From positions 41,287,501 to 41,351,500 of the forward strand of contig OY747701.1 of assembly GCA_963556495.2 (NCBI GenBank): DNA of 64,000 nucleotides. Reading direction: 5' to 3'. Below the pieces are notes generated by a model that was not told where the DNA came from, searched no databases, and saw nothing but the letters and a program-made list of their open reading frames with translations. Position 1 is the stretch's first letter. Every line of letters starts with the position of its first letter. This stretch comes from Valencia hispanica (lineage: Eukaryota; Chordata; Actinopteri; Cyprinodontiformes; Valenciidae). Positions 40,225-53,430 of the stretch are shown here, in pieces. The position numbers and the translations under genes are program-made.

Positions 40225-41880
40225 TGACAAGAGTCCGGCGCACTGCTCGGACAGTTTAGAGGATGGATCGACGGAAACATGATGCCGACAGACCCACCCC
40301 CCAACCCATCTCCCATGCACACACACAGTTAAAAGAAAAAGTAAAAACGGACATTGGGCCGAGTGTAGATGAACCATGCAAGGAAACGCCGTCAGAGGAG
40401 CCATCTGCCCCAGCAGCGGTAGATTAACAGCAGCAGCCGAGGAACCGACACAGGGCACCCAGTGGAGGCAAGGCCAAGACCCCCACCTCCACCCAAGCTC
40501 CACCTGGAGAGCACCCAGGGAGCCACAGCCGACCACTGCTCCCGGGGCAGAGGGCTCCCACAGAGGAAACACTGGAACGGGGATTAAGATAAATTTAAGT
40601 ATAAAAATAAACAGTAAATTCATGTGCTAAGATTAAATAGTAAAACTGATAAAAATATAATCATATAAAACACGCAGAGCAATTAAACAGACAGCAATAA
40701 ATAATAATCAGTTAAAAGCTAAGCTAAAAAGGTGAGTCTTGAGCCTGCTCTTAAAAACACGAACGTTCTCTGCAGCCCTGAGGTCCTCTGGCAGCCTGTT
40801 CCAGAGGTGAGGGCCATAAAACTGGAAAGACGCCTCGCCATGCGTGTGTGTCCTGACTTTTGGGGTGACAAGGAGACGGCTGCCAGAGGAGCGCAGAGAC
40901 CGCGAAGGTTTATATGGTGGACACTTAAAAACCATAAAAAGAACCTTAAAGTCGATCCTGAAATGTACGGGGAGCCAATGCAGTGATTCTAAGACTGGTG
41001 TAATGTGCTCCCGCCTCCTGGTCTTCGTCAGGACACGTGCTGCTGAATTTTGTAGTAGTTGTAAACTTGATATACTCTTTTTGGGAAGACCAGAAAGCAG
41101 GGCATTACAGTAATCAATTCTACTGGAGATAAAAGCATGCATCAGTGTCTCTGTATTGGCCCGAGAGAGAATGGGGCGGACTCTGGCGATGTTCTTTAGT
41201 TGATAAAAACCTATTTTAGTAATATTTTTTATGTGAGGAATAAAAGTCAGCTCAGAGTCAAAAATCACGCCCAGGTTCTTCACTTGTAAAGAGGGATTAA
41301 AAGACAGTGATTGCAGTTTTGGTAAAAGTTTCTCTCTCTGAGCCTCAGGACCGATGACTAAAACTTCAGTTTTGTCCTGGTTGAGCTGGAGAAAGTTTTC
41401 TGCCATCCAGGATTTAATGTCTAAAATGCAGTTAAAAAGTGCATCCATTGGCCGTGTATCATCAGCATAACTGTGAAAGTTGACTCCATGTCTTCTGATG
41501 ACGCTGCCAAGAGGGAGCATATACAGGTTATAAAGCACTGGGCCTAAAATCGAACCCTGGGGCACACCACATGTAATCCTATGGACCCTAGAGGAGCAGG
41601 TATCTAAACTTACCATAAAAGTCCTGTCTGTGAGATAGGATGTGAACCATTTGTGAACAGCACCAGAGAGGCCAATCTGTTTTAAACGGGTTAAAAGAAT
41701 AGTGTGGTCTACTGTATCGAAGGCAGCGCTTAGATCCAGTAGAACCAACACGGTCACCCTCTGTGCATCATAGTTTAATCTAAAATCATTTAAAATCTTT
41801 GGAAGGGCTGTCTCTGTGCTGTGGTTCACCCTAAAACCAGACTGAAATTTCTCCAGGACATGCTTTGGCATATTTTACAG
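40225..41880 (-). mobile_element. L2-like LINE, 3' half, copy 2
   Basis: A single minus-strand frame (41871-40708, 387 codons) encodes the reverse-transcriptase core. Its motifs are KFQSGFRVNHSTETAL, LLDLSAAFDTVDHTIL, GVPQGSILGPVLYNLY and the catalytic YADD, followed by the C-terminal FQFYGPHLWNRLPEDL. It is frame-clean but not intact. About 14 residues after YADDT are missing compared with the copy at 18081-21120, as is a block before PSRSLRSSGS. The endonuclease and ORF1 are absent. The 3' untranslated part lies at about 40225-40700. Confidence 0.88.
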
Positions 41881-42535
41881 TTCATAGTGTGCTTTATTAA
41901 TGCCAGCCATGTAACAGGAAAATAACTCGTTTGAAGGCAAGCATTTGGAGACAGTTTGGTTTTAATGAAAATGAGAAAGGAAAAGGCCTGGAAAATACTT
42001 ACTCCATGTGTAAAATGTGTAACTTTTATCTCGAAAATATCAGCTTCAATGTTTTTTTTTAAGTTTTCTGTACTATTACAGATTATTATTTTTGTAATTA
42101 CTTTGATACAGCAAATTATTTGCTCTTAATGTTGTGAAAGGGTCATCTTTGTTGTATTATGCTTTTATTGCCAACACACATTTCCTGTAGCTTTTGTGGA
42201 GAAATATCACCTTGATATGATTAGGAAACATTTTAAACATGTGTTGGTTTTATTTGTGGTTTTACATAAATAAAAAAGACAGGACATGCATTTGTTTGAA
42301 AACAGAATGGATTTAAAAGTAGACACTAGCCATGGAAGGAATGAAGACAAAACCCTAAATGGGGAAAATAATTATGCAACTAAAAGTGTGGTAATTGTTT
42401 AATAATCAAATCAAATCATGAGACACCCACGATGGCACGCCACTAACATCAAGAACTTCACCTTAACTGGAAGTCAGACTCCATCAACAATAAACACAGA
42501 CATACAATATATCTCTAAAAAAGTAACGTTTTTAC

Positions 42536-42757
42536 CTGCCACTGATTGTGATCTCACTGATGGCCAAGTTTCTGTGTCGCTGGTTGACCCCCACTGCTCT
42601 GGTGTGGTATTGTCCTTTTATATGTATTCTGACCTGTGCAGCTTGTACCATCTCTTGCAGGACAGGAGTTTTGTAGAAGTTGTTATATCCTGGTCTCAGA
42701 TGTGGCTGTGTAGTCAACAGGCTGAAGGTGATGTTACCTCCTAAGAGTGGCACATCA
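42536..42757 (-). CDS. ush2a: ush2a exon (human exon 8 equivalent): laminin N-terminal domain, end
   Basis: This 222-nt exon encodes LLGGNITFSLLT, RPGYNNFYKTP and the closing RNLAISEITISG of the laminin N-terminal domain, just before the first LE repeat. The acceptor is TGTACCAG and the donor CAG|GTAAAA. Its length is identical to that of human exon 8 as I recall it. It ends with AG, which joins an A in the next exon to make Arg. Confidence 0.93.
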
Positions 42758-45700
42758 CTGGTACACAGAAAAAACAACTAATGTTAGTCTAAAAACAGAA
42801 CAAAAATCTCTAAATCTTTATAGATTATGGAATCAAAGTAGAATAATCTCTGAATAAAAATAGCATCCAAGCTGCACTTAGAGATGCACCAATTTCCCTC
42901 TAGGATCAATAAAATATTTTTTAATTTGAATTGAATCAGAGGTTTCAGTTTGTTGTTGATTCTGGAATCTGCCGGCCAAGTATTTTTATTTTTATTTTGG
43001 TAAAGAGAGAAGTACAAAAATGCAGCAGGAAGGCCAGAAGTTGAAAAAGACCAACTTGTCAAACAGTACATTACATTGTATAATCCATGCATCAGGCTAA
43101 ATTTTAAACTTTGGGCTTAAGTAATTTGTGTTTTGTTGTAAGCTGTGGACAGTATGAGCTACACTGCAAAATCTTGTTTGAGACTTTAAACATCTAAAGA
43201 AAGTGATATGGTGAGAGGTTTCTTAGAACTGCTTTCTAATCTGAGTTCATTCTATTGATGGCTACACGTATTTGACATATTTACAGATCAGTCCTAAAAT
43301 TTATATTTTATGAATGTGGATTGATTTGCAATTTGTGTTTCTATTTTAATTTGCTTATGTACAACAATGTACCTCAAAAAACATGGGATCCGAATTAGTC
43401 AGACAAAAGTATAAAGATGTGCATAAATGTATCCTGCCAAATCCACCAGCAGGCTCTGGAGATTTATTGAATTCTGCCAAAATAAATTGATTCTCCTAAG
43501 AGAAAGAATTATCACATGAAATAAATTGATATGTTGATGCAATTCTAAAGAATTGAGTGTGGTATTTTGTTGACAATGTGAGGTTATGAGGCACTTGTGC
43601 CAATTTGGTTAATATGGTCTGAGCCAAGAAATGTTGTTTTTGTTATCATTTGTCAGTCAAGTGAAAAATGACAATGACTGCATAATCTGTGATCTATTCA
43701 TACCTGTTCCATCTATTACCAACCAGGCACTTGATGCCAGCAGCTCTGCCAGGAATTTGTGAATGAAATAGTGGCTGTGCATATTTTCCAGGTCCAGTAT
43801 TGTAACTAGTGCCAATCCAATGCCTGTTGTAGCTCATGTGCCAAAATAACACTGTAGATGTTTAACTTTAAAATACCTAGTTATAGTGAGGGTGTCACTG
43901 GGTATGCATGTGTATTTATGCTAGTGTTTATTAATTAAGGGTTGAAATCTGATCCCTCTGGTTACATTTGAACCATGGTTTTTCTGTGAAGTGTGCCCAT
44001 AAATATTAATTACATGCTTGTTGTGTGTAAATATGTGTACTTATTTAATATAGTAAGAAAGTTTCTAAAATGTTTGTCAAACAAGGGTAAACGTCTACAA
44101 TGTATACAATAATGAACAATTTTAATCTTTTTTTGCATATAAGTTGTTAAAAGTATGAATCCTTACATCACACTAACAGCACAGCAAAAGACAAACCCTC
44201 ATTAAAAATTCGACATCATTGATATATGTCTTAATCGTCAATAAATGTTTCCCCCTACAGATTCTCAAAAGTTCACTATTATATTACAATTACAACATTA
44301 TGTCACAGTATACTACTGACAAGTTTATGTCTTGATTATTGTTTCAAATTTGCTTGGCTTATAGCAAAAGTATGCAGCTTACTTAGTTGATGAGAAAAGA
44401 CTGTTAGATTATAAGCCTTTATCTAGTAAGAAGTTGGGAAAACTATTCATAGTTTTCTAAATGGTGACCATTGGCCTTAAAGACAACCAGTAGACATGAG
44501 ACTCTTCAACTTGGTCAATGTAGTCTTACCAACCTGGGAAGCTGCAAGCAGTTGATTGAGTCTGGTCTTGGTAATGGTCCATTGTTCTGCATATTAAACA
44601 TGTTGCAGTTTTTGGCCATATACTGCCAGTCCAACCAGGTTTGTTCTGTTATAATACCAGTCTCATGATCCGAGAAGTCCAGCTTCCGTCTCTGAATCAA
44701 AACAGACTCAGGCAAAAGTCCCGCAAACTGAACTATAACATAAAATACCTGGAGTAGAAAAGGAATAAAGGTTAATAGGAATCGCATATTAGAGCACGTA
44801 AAAAAAGAATTGAGGCAATAGATATCTATCAAATTCTACCACTGAAGCTTTGCAACAAGGTTTTTGTGTTGCAAAGCTTCACATATTCACCCCTATCATT
44901 TTTTTGGTTCAGTGATTTCTGTGTGGCTCCTGTTTTCTTTTACTTCTGTCATAATTCTAGTCCACAGATTGCATTTCTTTTATCTATCGACCCTCTGATT
45001 CCTCTGCTAAACCTGCTTCTCGTTTGCCAATCACCACACCTTTCCCATGTCTGCAATTCAGTATATAAGTACCATGACAGTACTCACCCTTGGGACTGTA
45101 ATCCTAAATGTAAGGAAAAAATAAAGCTGACCAAAAATTTAAAACTTAACTACAAAAGATACTTTTTCATTTATGCATTTTGAGAGGCAATTGTTTCTAT
45201 GCATTAGTTGTTTATGTCAATTGGCTCCCAATTAATTTTTCTTTACTTAAAAAAAATAAACTACGCCACATTATTTATATATTTAAGCAAATATACAGGA
45301 GTGGGTTTCTATTACATATAACCCATGTGCATGTTTGTGTGTATGAGTCTTATCTGCCACACCAGTGGGCCAGGACTCTGGGTTACGCAGCAGGGAGTGC
45401 ATTAAGCCACCAAGGCTGCAATAACCTACTCACATACAAACTCAAACACCCCCGACTACAGAAAGTGTCTTTTATGTTGGGACTTGAGTTGAACAGCCAC
45501 ATGAGGACAGTTTCTAAAATCCTGCACGCAAGCAGGACACACATCATGAGGAAAGAGTCTTTCAATCACAACACCTAAATCCAATAATCTGTATCTTTAT
45601 TTTGCCTTTCTGTCCCTCTGCGTCCTTATATTCTTATAAGAAACTATTTATTACATTAAAATGCCAAAACACACATTTATTGCCATCTCAGTTTTAATAT

Positions 45701-45942
45701 TTTAACTGTACTCTTCAAAATAACATTATTGTTGATTTTCAAGCAAACTTCAAACATGAGTGCTGTATAAATTATTAAATTAATTGTTTAGAAAGTGGTT
45801 AAAACACTTCATTGTCTATCTGTGTCATACACATTGTCTACTTGTATTATAAAATAACAATTGCATGCCTATCAGATTTATTCATAAAATTTCTGGTGTA
45901 TAAAAATGTAAAAAACTGTAATTGAAATCATAAATAGATTAA
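42758..45942. other. Introns around the laminin N-terminal exon at 44534-44748
   Basis: Apart from the exon itself, this is AT-rich intron. A short LINE-tail-like piece (AATTTCCCTCTAGGATCAAT, about 42890-42945) is the only repeat I recognise. I see nothing else coding in 42950-44530 or 44750-45940. Confidence 0.6.
44534..44748 (-). CDS. ush2a: ush2a exon (human exon 7 equivalent): laminin N-terminal domain, part 2
   Basis: This 215-nt exon begins VFYVIVQFAG and contains the signature DWQYMAKNC and PDSINCLQL of the laminin N-terminal domain. It is about 30 nt longer than human exon 7 as I remember it. The extra length is an acidic loop (LDFSDHETGIITEQTW) before the conserved DWQY. The donor that keeps frame with the next exon is CAG|GTTGGT, which is weak. 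A better-looking donor, TTG|GTAAGA, lies 4 nt downstream but would bring in an immediate TGA. The in-frame choice gives ...LPSDVPLLGGN across the junction, the same length as human. Confidence 0.9.
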
Positions 45943-46948
45943 AGGTCTCATTCACTCGTTTATTTTCTCTCAATAAATTTGCTGTGGTCTCTAGTTTGAA
46001 TGAATGCCTTGAGTTGTTTTCAGTGAAATAAATGCTCTGGCACTCGTGTTTAGGAGACTGAATTTTGTCGGAGGAGTGGGTGGGCGGAAACGACAGGCTT
46101 ACGAGTCTTACTCATTAATGGTAATGATATATAAATGTCTCGCCTCTGGCTAAAAGCAATGCGACTCCAATGCTGAATTCGAACAAATAACTAACCTAAC
46201 TTACTTCGATGGTGGTGCTCCAAAGACTTATTCCAACAGTTTCTTCCTCAGCTCCTCTCCTTTTTAGGTAAAAAAAAATGCAACGTTGATGTGTTATCTC
46301 TACAAATAACATAAGCCCAATCATAATCCACCATGTTGTGGAGTTGCTGATGGTTAGCTTCGACTTGTAGCTCTGCTCTCTCCAGGCCACAAAATCAATA
46401 CAGCCTTCCTGTGGGCAGTCACTAACTAAACGTAAGCAAGATCATGAATAATTCTCTGACGTAGAAGGGACTGGCCTTTTCTGACTTGCTAGTTTTTGCC
46501 GTCCATTTCGTGCCTGAGGCTAATGGTAATGCCTCAGGTAATGGTGGATGGAATTTTTTTTGCATGCAGCATGCATATGCTACTCAGAGTGTGGGGGAAT
46601 TTTACTGCCATTATTCAACAGCATACATTTACAATCTCAGCGCAGGATTATGTCTCTTTGCTCTCACTCAAATCTTTGTTTTCGCGCTCAGATTTTATGT
46701 CTCTTGCTCACAGATTTTCTTCTCCCGTACAAACTATCTCTGCACGAATCAAAACTGCGCTGACGAACCGCTCTTCATTGCTTGTGGATTCTGTGTGCGA
46801 GAGTATCGTCGCTTAGCAACCGTCCCAGCCAATAGAATGACAGTGCTCTTGGACAGTGGATTAGCCTTTGCAGCTACAGGTTGCTGCATTTGCTTTTACT
46901 GCGCTTCCCAAAATGAAATGAATGAGCAAAAAGCAGTGCTATGTTTAT

Positions 46949-46951
<3 letters not shown>

Positions 46952-47021
<70 letters not shown>
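46952..47021 (+). repeat. (AT)n microsatellite, ~70 bp
   Basis: A pure AT run near the centre of the inverted-repeat structure at 46795-47500, where it may mark the tip of a fold-back. Confidence 0.97.
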
Positions 47022-47026
<5 letters not shown>

Positions 47027-48599
47027 CTTACTTAAGACTGGTTGGTGCTGATCCATTGTGTGGAATCAAGTGAAAAAGATCTCCCACTTCAGATGAATAG
47101 ATGTTTGTGAGTTGTTGCATACTGTCATCCTATTGGCTGGACAGGTTGCGAGGCAGAGATTTATGAGGAAGAGAACATGGATTTGCTGCATGTCAGATCA
47201 ATCAATACAAAGCAAATAATCGTACCCCGGATGGTCAGAATCTTTCACCTTGAGTTTTGACCAGCTAGAAAACCATTGAGATAAATTTTTTAAAATTAAT
47301 TTGAAAACAAAAATTGTAAATCAGACCAGAAAGCAAAAGTTGTTTCTCTCTGGCAGCGCTGTAACAGCAGATACAGCAACCTGTAACCGCTCAGGGTAAT
47401 CCACCTGAGACAACAAACGTACCCTAAAGCAGGCTACCTCCACCTCCAGGAGCACTGTCATTCTATTGGCTGGAACAGTTGCTTGGCGACGATAGTCCTC
47501 AATCTGCAAGAGAACAAGGAGGGTCGGGCAAGCTGTGGGGCGTTTCCATAGGGCGTTTTGGATGCGCTACAAACACTCCTTAGTGGGGGTTACAGTAGCA
47601 TTTCACCAACCAATCAGAATGGGCATCAAAATACGTAATTTCAGCTGCTTGACATTTGTCTAAATAAACTAACAACCCTATGAAATTTGGCTAAAACACA
47701 GTGGAGGGTCGGGCTGGAAAACATAATGAAACCTTAGCTCATATGTGGTGACAGAGAAGACATTGAACTTTGACATTGTTTTTTTCCATGTGGATTGGCC
47801 CAGAATTACAGAGAAATTAGCAATAAAGTAAGACTAAAAATCTAATTGTTCACAGTTACCATAGTTACCAGCACAGCATTTTCAGTTGCCATCCACCTAC
47901 AATGTTGTGATGTCACGTGAATGCAACCTATTATGTTTTCCAATCACTTGTTTACTTTTGGCACTAAGGAATACAATTCAATCGTTGTTTATGTTCATTA
48001 TGTGTATTTTCTAAAATGGATTGTATGTGTCTTTTTTGATTTGTTAAAGAACGCGTGCAGTCAAATAGTATGATACTAATAGTATAAAAATAATCCCTGG
48101 CAATCGTCAAACATAGTCTACTATTTGTACAGATTCAAAGAGTTGGTTATGACAGTGGACCAATATCTATATATCGACAGTAGCTCAGGAGCACCAAACG
48201 AAAAAATAATAATTCTCCACTGAATTTTTGACGGCAAAACATAAGCATAAAGTGCTTGCATCAACAATTTGTGGGGACATATCTAAGAGAACATAAAGAA
48301 CTTTACCAATTTTATCCAAATCCAATTTGTCAGTGGGTAAACAGCAACAGACTATATCGTTGCGGTTTTTGGATCTTGCCCTAATGTTTAAACAATGGCA
48401 ATCTATTAAAAATTATCACAATATCTTATTTTGAAATATCGAATGAGACCGGACGTGGGAGTTACAAATTAAAACTTTTAATAAAAAAATCCACTGAAAA
48501 TAATAACATAAGCAATAATTTTCTGTTTAATGGTGGTTGGCAAGAAACACTTCATGCATGCTAAACATGCTCTACTTTTTTTGACAAAGTACTAAAAAA

Positions 48600-48900
48600 C
48601 AAACAACTATATTCTATTAATTTCATCTTCTTGAGAGACCTCAGCAAATAGATTTTTTTCCAGAACTTTAAATTTTATTTAAAAGGTATTTGATGTCCAG
48701 TTGCAACTTGATAGCTTGAAAATTTTGTACCAGTTTTCTCAACAGTTTAGTTCAGGCAAAATTATATAACATGATCCACAGTCTCTTCTTGAAGACAGAA
48801 GTCACATTTCCCTGTAGCATGTTTCCCCTGTTTAAATAATGTATTGTTTAACCCTGTATGACCAAATCCTAATCTAAATATAATTATTTCCTCCTTTCCG
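48600..48900 (-). mobile_element. C-terminal fragment of a LINE polyprotein (I/Nimb-like)
   Basis: The minus strand reads IIIFRLGFGHTGLNNTLFK, then GKHATGKCDFCLQEETVDHV. This is the Cys/His-containing motif found after the reverse transcriptase in some LINEs (GHTGLNxTL...GKHxxGxCxxC...ETVxHV). A stop follows directly, and the rest of the element is missing. Confidence 0.65.
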
Positions 48901-49680
48901 TTTCGATCATCATCACGTGATGACATCATCATTATGCAAATTAGCGTATGACATCATCTGGTGACATCTAGCGAGTTTCTGGGACAACTTCAGCTACTCA
49001 GAGACAGTTGGCAACACTGGCCAGATGATAATGAAGAGAACACACAGAATCCACAAGTAGAGAAGAGAGGTTCGCAAGCGGAGTTTTGATCCGTGTAGAG
49101 AGACATTTTGTGAAGGAGGAGAAAATCTGTGAGCAAGCATAAAATCTGAGCGCGAAGACAAAGATTTAAGGGAGAACACCAAATATTTGAAAGAGAGCAG
49201 AAGTTTTGAGAGCAAAGAGGCCTAATCCTGCACTCAAATTGTAAATGCATGCTCTTGTATAATGGTGGTAAAATTCCCTCATATCAGAGTGACTGTATTT
49301 CAAAAAGAACAATACATGGTTCATCAGTGAATGAGACCTTTAAAAAGTGTGCAAAAAGTGAAAGCAGAGGGTCTTTAGTTCTCATGATAGCTAAGGTAGC
49401 CGTTTTCATGATGATAATGAAAATTATAATATGCAGCATAATACCCAACAATAATATGATAGCAATTTAACAATAAAGTATATTTATCCCTTTATCGCAG
49501 TGAGATGTGAAGTCATTCTAAGGCTACACAGAGTTAATTAAATCAGGTACTTAATTCACCCACCATGATTCAACCTAAGAAAGCAAACTGCATGGTTCTG
49601 TGTAATGCCTCTGGTCAAGACAACAATAACAGTATTGATGTTTCTGAACACAAAAACTTGTGGCATACACGTTGCATTAC

Positions 49681-49870
49681 CTGGTATTGTCCATTAGCCA
49701 AATCCACTGTAATCGTGACTCCTTCATCCAGTTCTTGTAAACTCATGACCTTAGAAAGCCACACGGTGCCCATGTCCTGGTCATTAATGTAACTAAGTGG
49801 ATGAGCATTGAGGTTCAGTCTCAAGACCCTGTCATTAGTGGTGTCCTCAACAGCATTAGGTATACAGTAC
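49681..49870 (-). CDS. ush2a: ush2a exon (human exon 6 equivalent): laminin N-terminal domain, part 1
   Basis: This 190-nt exon encodes YCIPNAVEDTTNDRV, LNLNAHPLSYINDQ, then GVTITVDLANGQYQ. These are the conserved opening beta strands of the laminin N-terminal (domain VI) fold, which serves ligand binding or polymerisation in laminins and netrins. The first base G completes the Arg codon left by the preceding exon. The exon ends on a complete codon (Gln) before a GTAATG donor. The domain sits extracellularly near the usherin N terminus. Confidence 0.93.
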
Positions 49871-50251
49871 CTGTAAACAAGAGCATGCTACAAAATGTTA
49901 TGGTATGCTTAGGAATTAAATTTCAACACAATATTTATTTAACTTCACACATCAAAAATAAAAGCTCTTAGGAATTTAATTTTCGCTCAACTTTAAAAAA
50001 AATTTTAGCAATTACATATTTTATTGCAGTTAAGTACTTGTGTCATTGGCAAATGAATTGTATATTGGATTTATTTTAAAATTCATTCAAACAGTAAACG
50101 ATGTTCAATATAGCTGCTCTAAATAAAAGCACAGTTACTGACTAAGCCTTCCCTTTCAAATCAAGAAATTAAACCTAAACAAACAGATGATTTTAACCAT
50201 TTTGACAGCACTAATTTGAGTCTAAATACACAAGACATTATGACATTTCAC

Positions 50252-50353
50252 CTCTCAACTAATGGGTGTACTCTGGGGTGGCTGGGAGGACAGCGACACT
50301 CAGACTGGACATGGAGCTTCGGCATGACTCCAGAGTACAACTGCACTATTTCC
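50252..50353 (-). CDS. ush2a: ush2a exon (human exon 5 equivalent): linker into the laminin N-terminal domain
   Basis: This 102-nt exon encodes EIVQLYSGVMPKLHVQ followed by the cysteine-containing segment CRCPPSHPRVHPLVE. That segment opens the laminin N-terminal domain of usherin. The acceptor is TTTACAG and the donor GTGAAA. The length equals that of human exon 5 as I recall it. A 118-bp CA repeat begins only about 100 bp upstream of the acceptor. Confidence 0.9.
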
Positions 50354-50450
50354 CTGTAAACACACCAAACGACACATCAAACATTAATACCCTGGCTCTA
50401 CAAAGAAATTCTATTTGGGGTTTCCACAGACATGAATTTGACTTATTCGC

Positions 50451-52340
<1,890 letters not shown>

Positions 52341-52379
52341 AAACCCCAACAATTCATAATAAAGATTTTTCACACATAT

Positions 52380-52760
52380 ATCAAGTGGAGTACTATAGCA
52401 AAAGCTGTACTGCTCCGCTTGTGAAAGTAAATCTGTTGGGCTTCTACTTGGTACTCAGACACCAATTCTGAGCTCCACACTGCCAAACAGGACACGTAAA
52501 AAAACAAAAAAAAATCAGAAAACTTATGGACAACCCTGAGCCTCCTCTTCATGAGACTGTCATACAACAACAGAGCGTCTCAGTTGGGGGCTTCTACAGT
52601 TTCGCTGCAATACAGACCTCTACATGAAATCCTTCCTGCCCACAGCCATCATCATCTACAACAACTCCTTAAAGAATTAATTATGTGAGCTATACCAACA
52701 CTTAATTTCCCTCAGGGATCAATAAAGTATTTTTGAATTTGAATTTAATTGAATTGAATG
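52380..52760 (+). mobile_element. LINE 3' end fragment, copy A
   Basis: It contains GGACAACCCTGAGCCTCCTC, a C-terminal motif region (ATCCTTCCTGCCCACAGCCA) and the tail TCAGGGATCAATAAAGTATT with TTGAATTGAAT repeats. A related piece lies at about 55860-56085. Only the last few dozen codons and the tail are present. Confidence 0.7.
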
Positions 52761-53366
52761 CACATTTCATAGTACAGAGGTTATATTTTTAAGTAAATGC
52801 AATTGATTTTTCAATAGTCTGTTGGAATAAAATCTTAGCTAACAATCATCTCTTTAACTCAGCACTGGTCATTTACACATGAAACATCCAAGTCAGGAGG
52901 GCACCAGGAATATCATCCGAAAGCTGGCTTTGCTTAACAGGTCAAGTAACAAGCAGGGTTGTTTGTACAGTGGAACTGCATGTAACAAACGGCATCACAC
53001 TATTTGCCAGCGTTTTAGCTGTAAATCAACTACAGAAAATGCACCTCAGGCTCTTCTTGAAAATGTTGCCTGAAAAGGGCTGTCAACCTCAATTGTTTGA
53101 CAAAATCTTAGAGCAAGTTAGTTGGCTTTTGTGATTCTTTACAAAAATCTTGAACAAGCATAGATCTAAAAAATTAAATACTCAGCCCTCCTCTGCTCCT
53201 TTCTTTTATTAGTTTTCCTTTCATTACGATACAGTGCTTCTCTGCTTTTGTTATAAACTGTAATTTTTATGATGAGTGAAATGATAAACTCCTTTGACTA
53301 TTTTAAGGTCTCTTTCTCTTTTTTCACTGCAGTTGTTCACTGCATATCTCTTTCTATTCAACTCAC

Positions 53367-53430
53367 CTGTTGGTCAACGTAGCGGGATAAAATCTAAAGT
53401 CTTGCATCTGCCCAATGAACTGATTAGACC
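53367..53430 (-). CDS. ush2a: ush2a exon (human exon 4 equivalent): end of LamG-like domain
   Basis: This 64-nt exon reads QFIGQMQDFRFYPATLTN, the last strand of the N-terminal LamG-like (concanavalin-type) domain, where human usherin has a very similar QFVGRMQDFRLY segment. The acceptor is a pyrimidine-rich tract ending CTCCAG and the donor is a perfect GTGAGT. It starts with two bases of a split codon and ends with AG, which joins the leading G of the next exon to make Arg. The exon that should precede it was not found between here and position 64000, so the upstream intron is probably at least 10.5 kb. Confidence 0.88.

Larger units (their letters stand above)
36651..42535. other. ush2a intron between the laminin N-terminal and LE1 exons
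   Basis: It contains a SINE (about 37115-37450), a duplicated 80-bp segment (37590 and 38141), an AT microsatellite with an adjacent SINE fragment (38215-38500), a MITE (39147-39560) and an L2-like LINE (about 40225-41880). The other stretches are AT-rich with no recognisable feature. Confidence 0.7.
45943..49339. mobile_element. 3.4-kb TTAA-flanked element with 14-bp perfect terminal repeats
   Basis: AGGTCTCATTCACT at 45943-45956 is perfectly inverted at 49326-49339, and both ends are bordered by TTAA (45939-45942 and 49340-49343). Inside, 46590-46810 is repeated in inverted form at about 49010-49275. A second inverted pair (46795-46905 and about 47355-47500) shares ATAGAATGACAGTGCTC. No transposase is recognisable, but a LINE fragment (about 48600-48900) and an AT microsatellite lie within. 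This suggests a non-autonomous piggyBac- or Kolobok-like element enlarged by later insertions. Confidence 0.7.
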
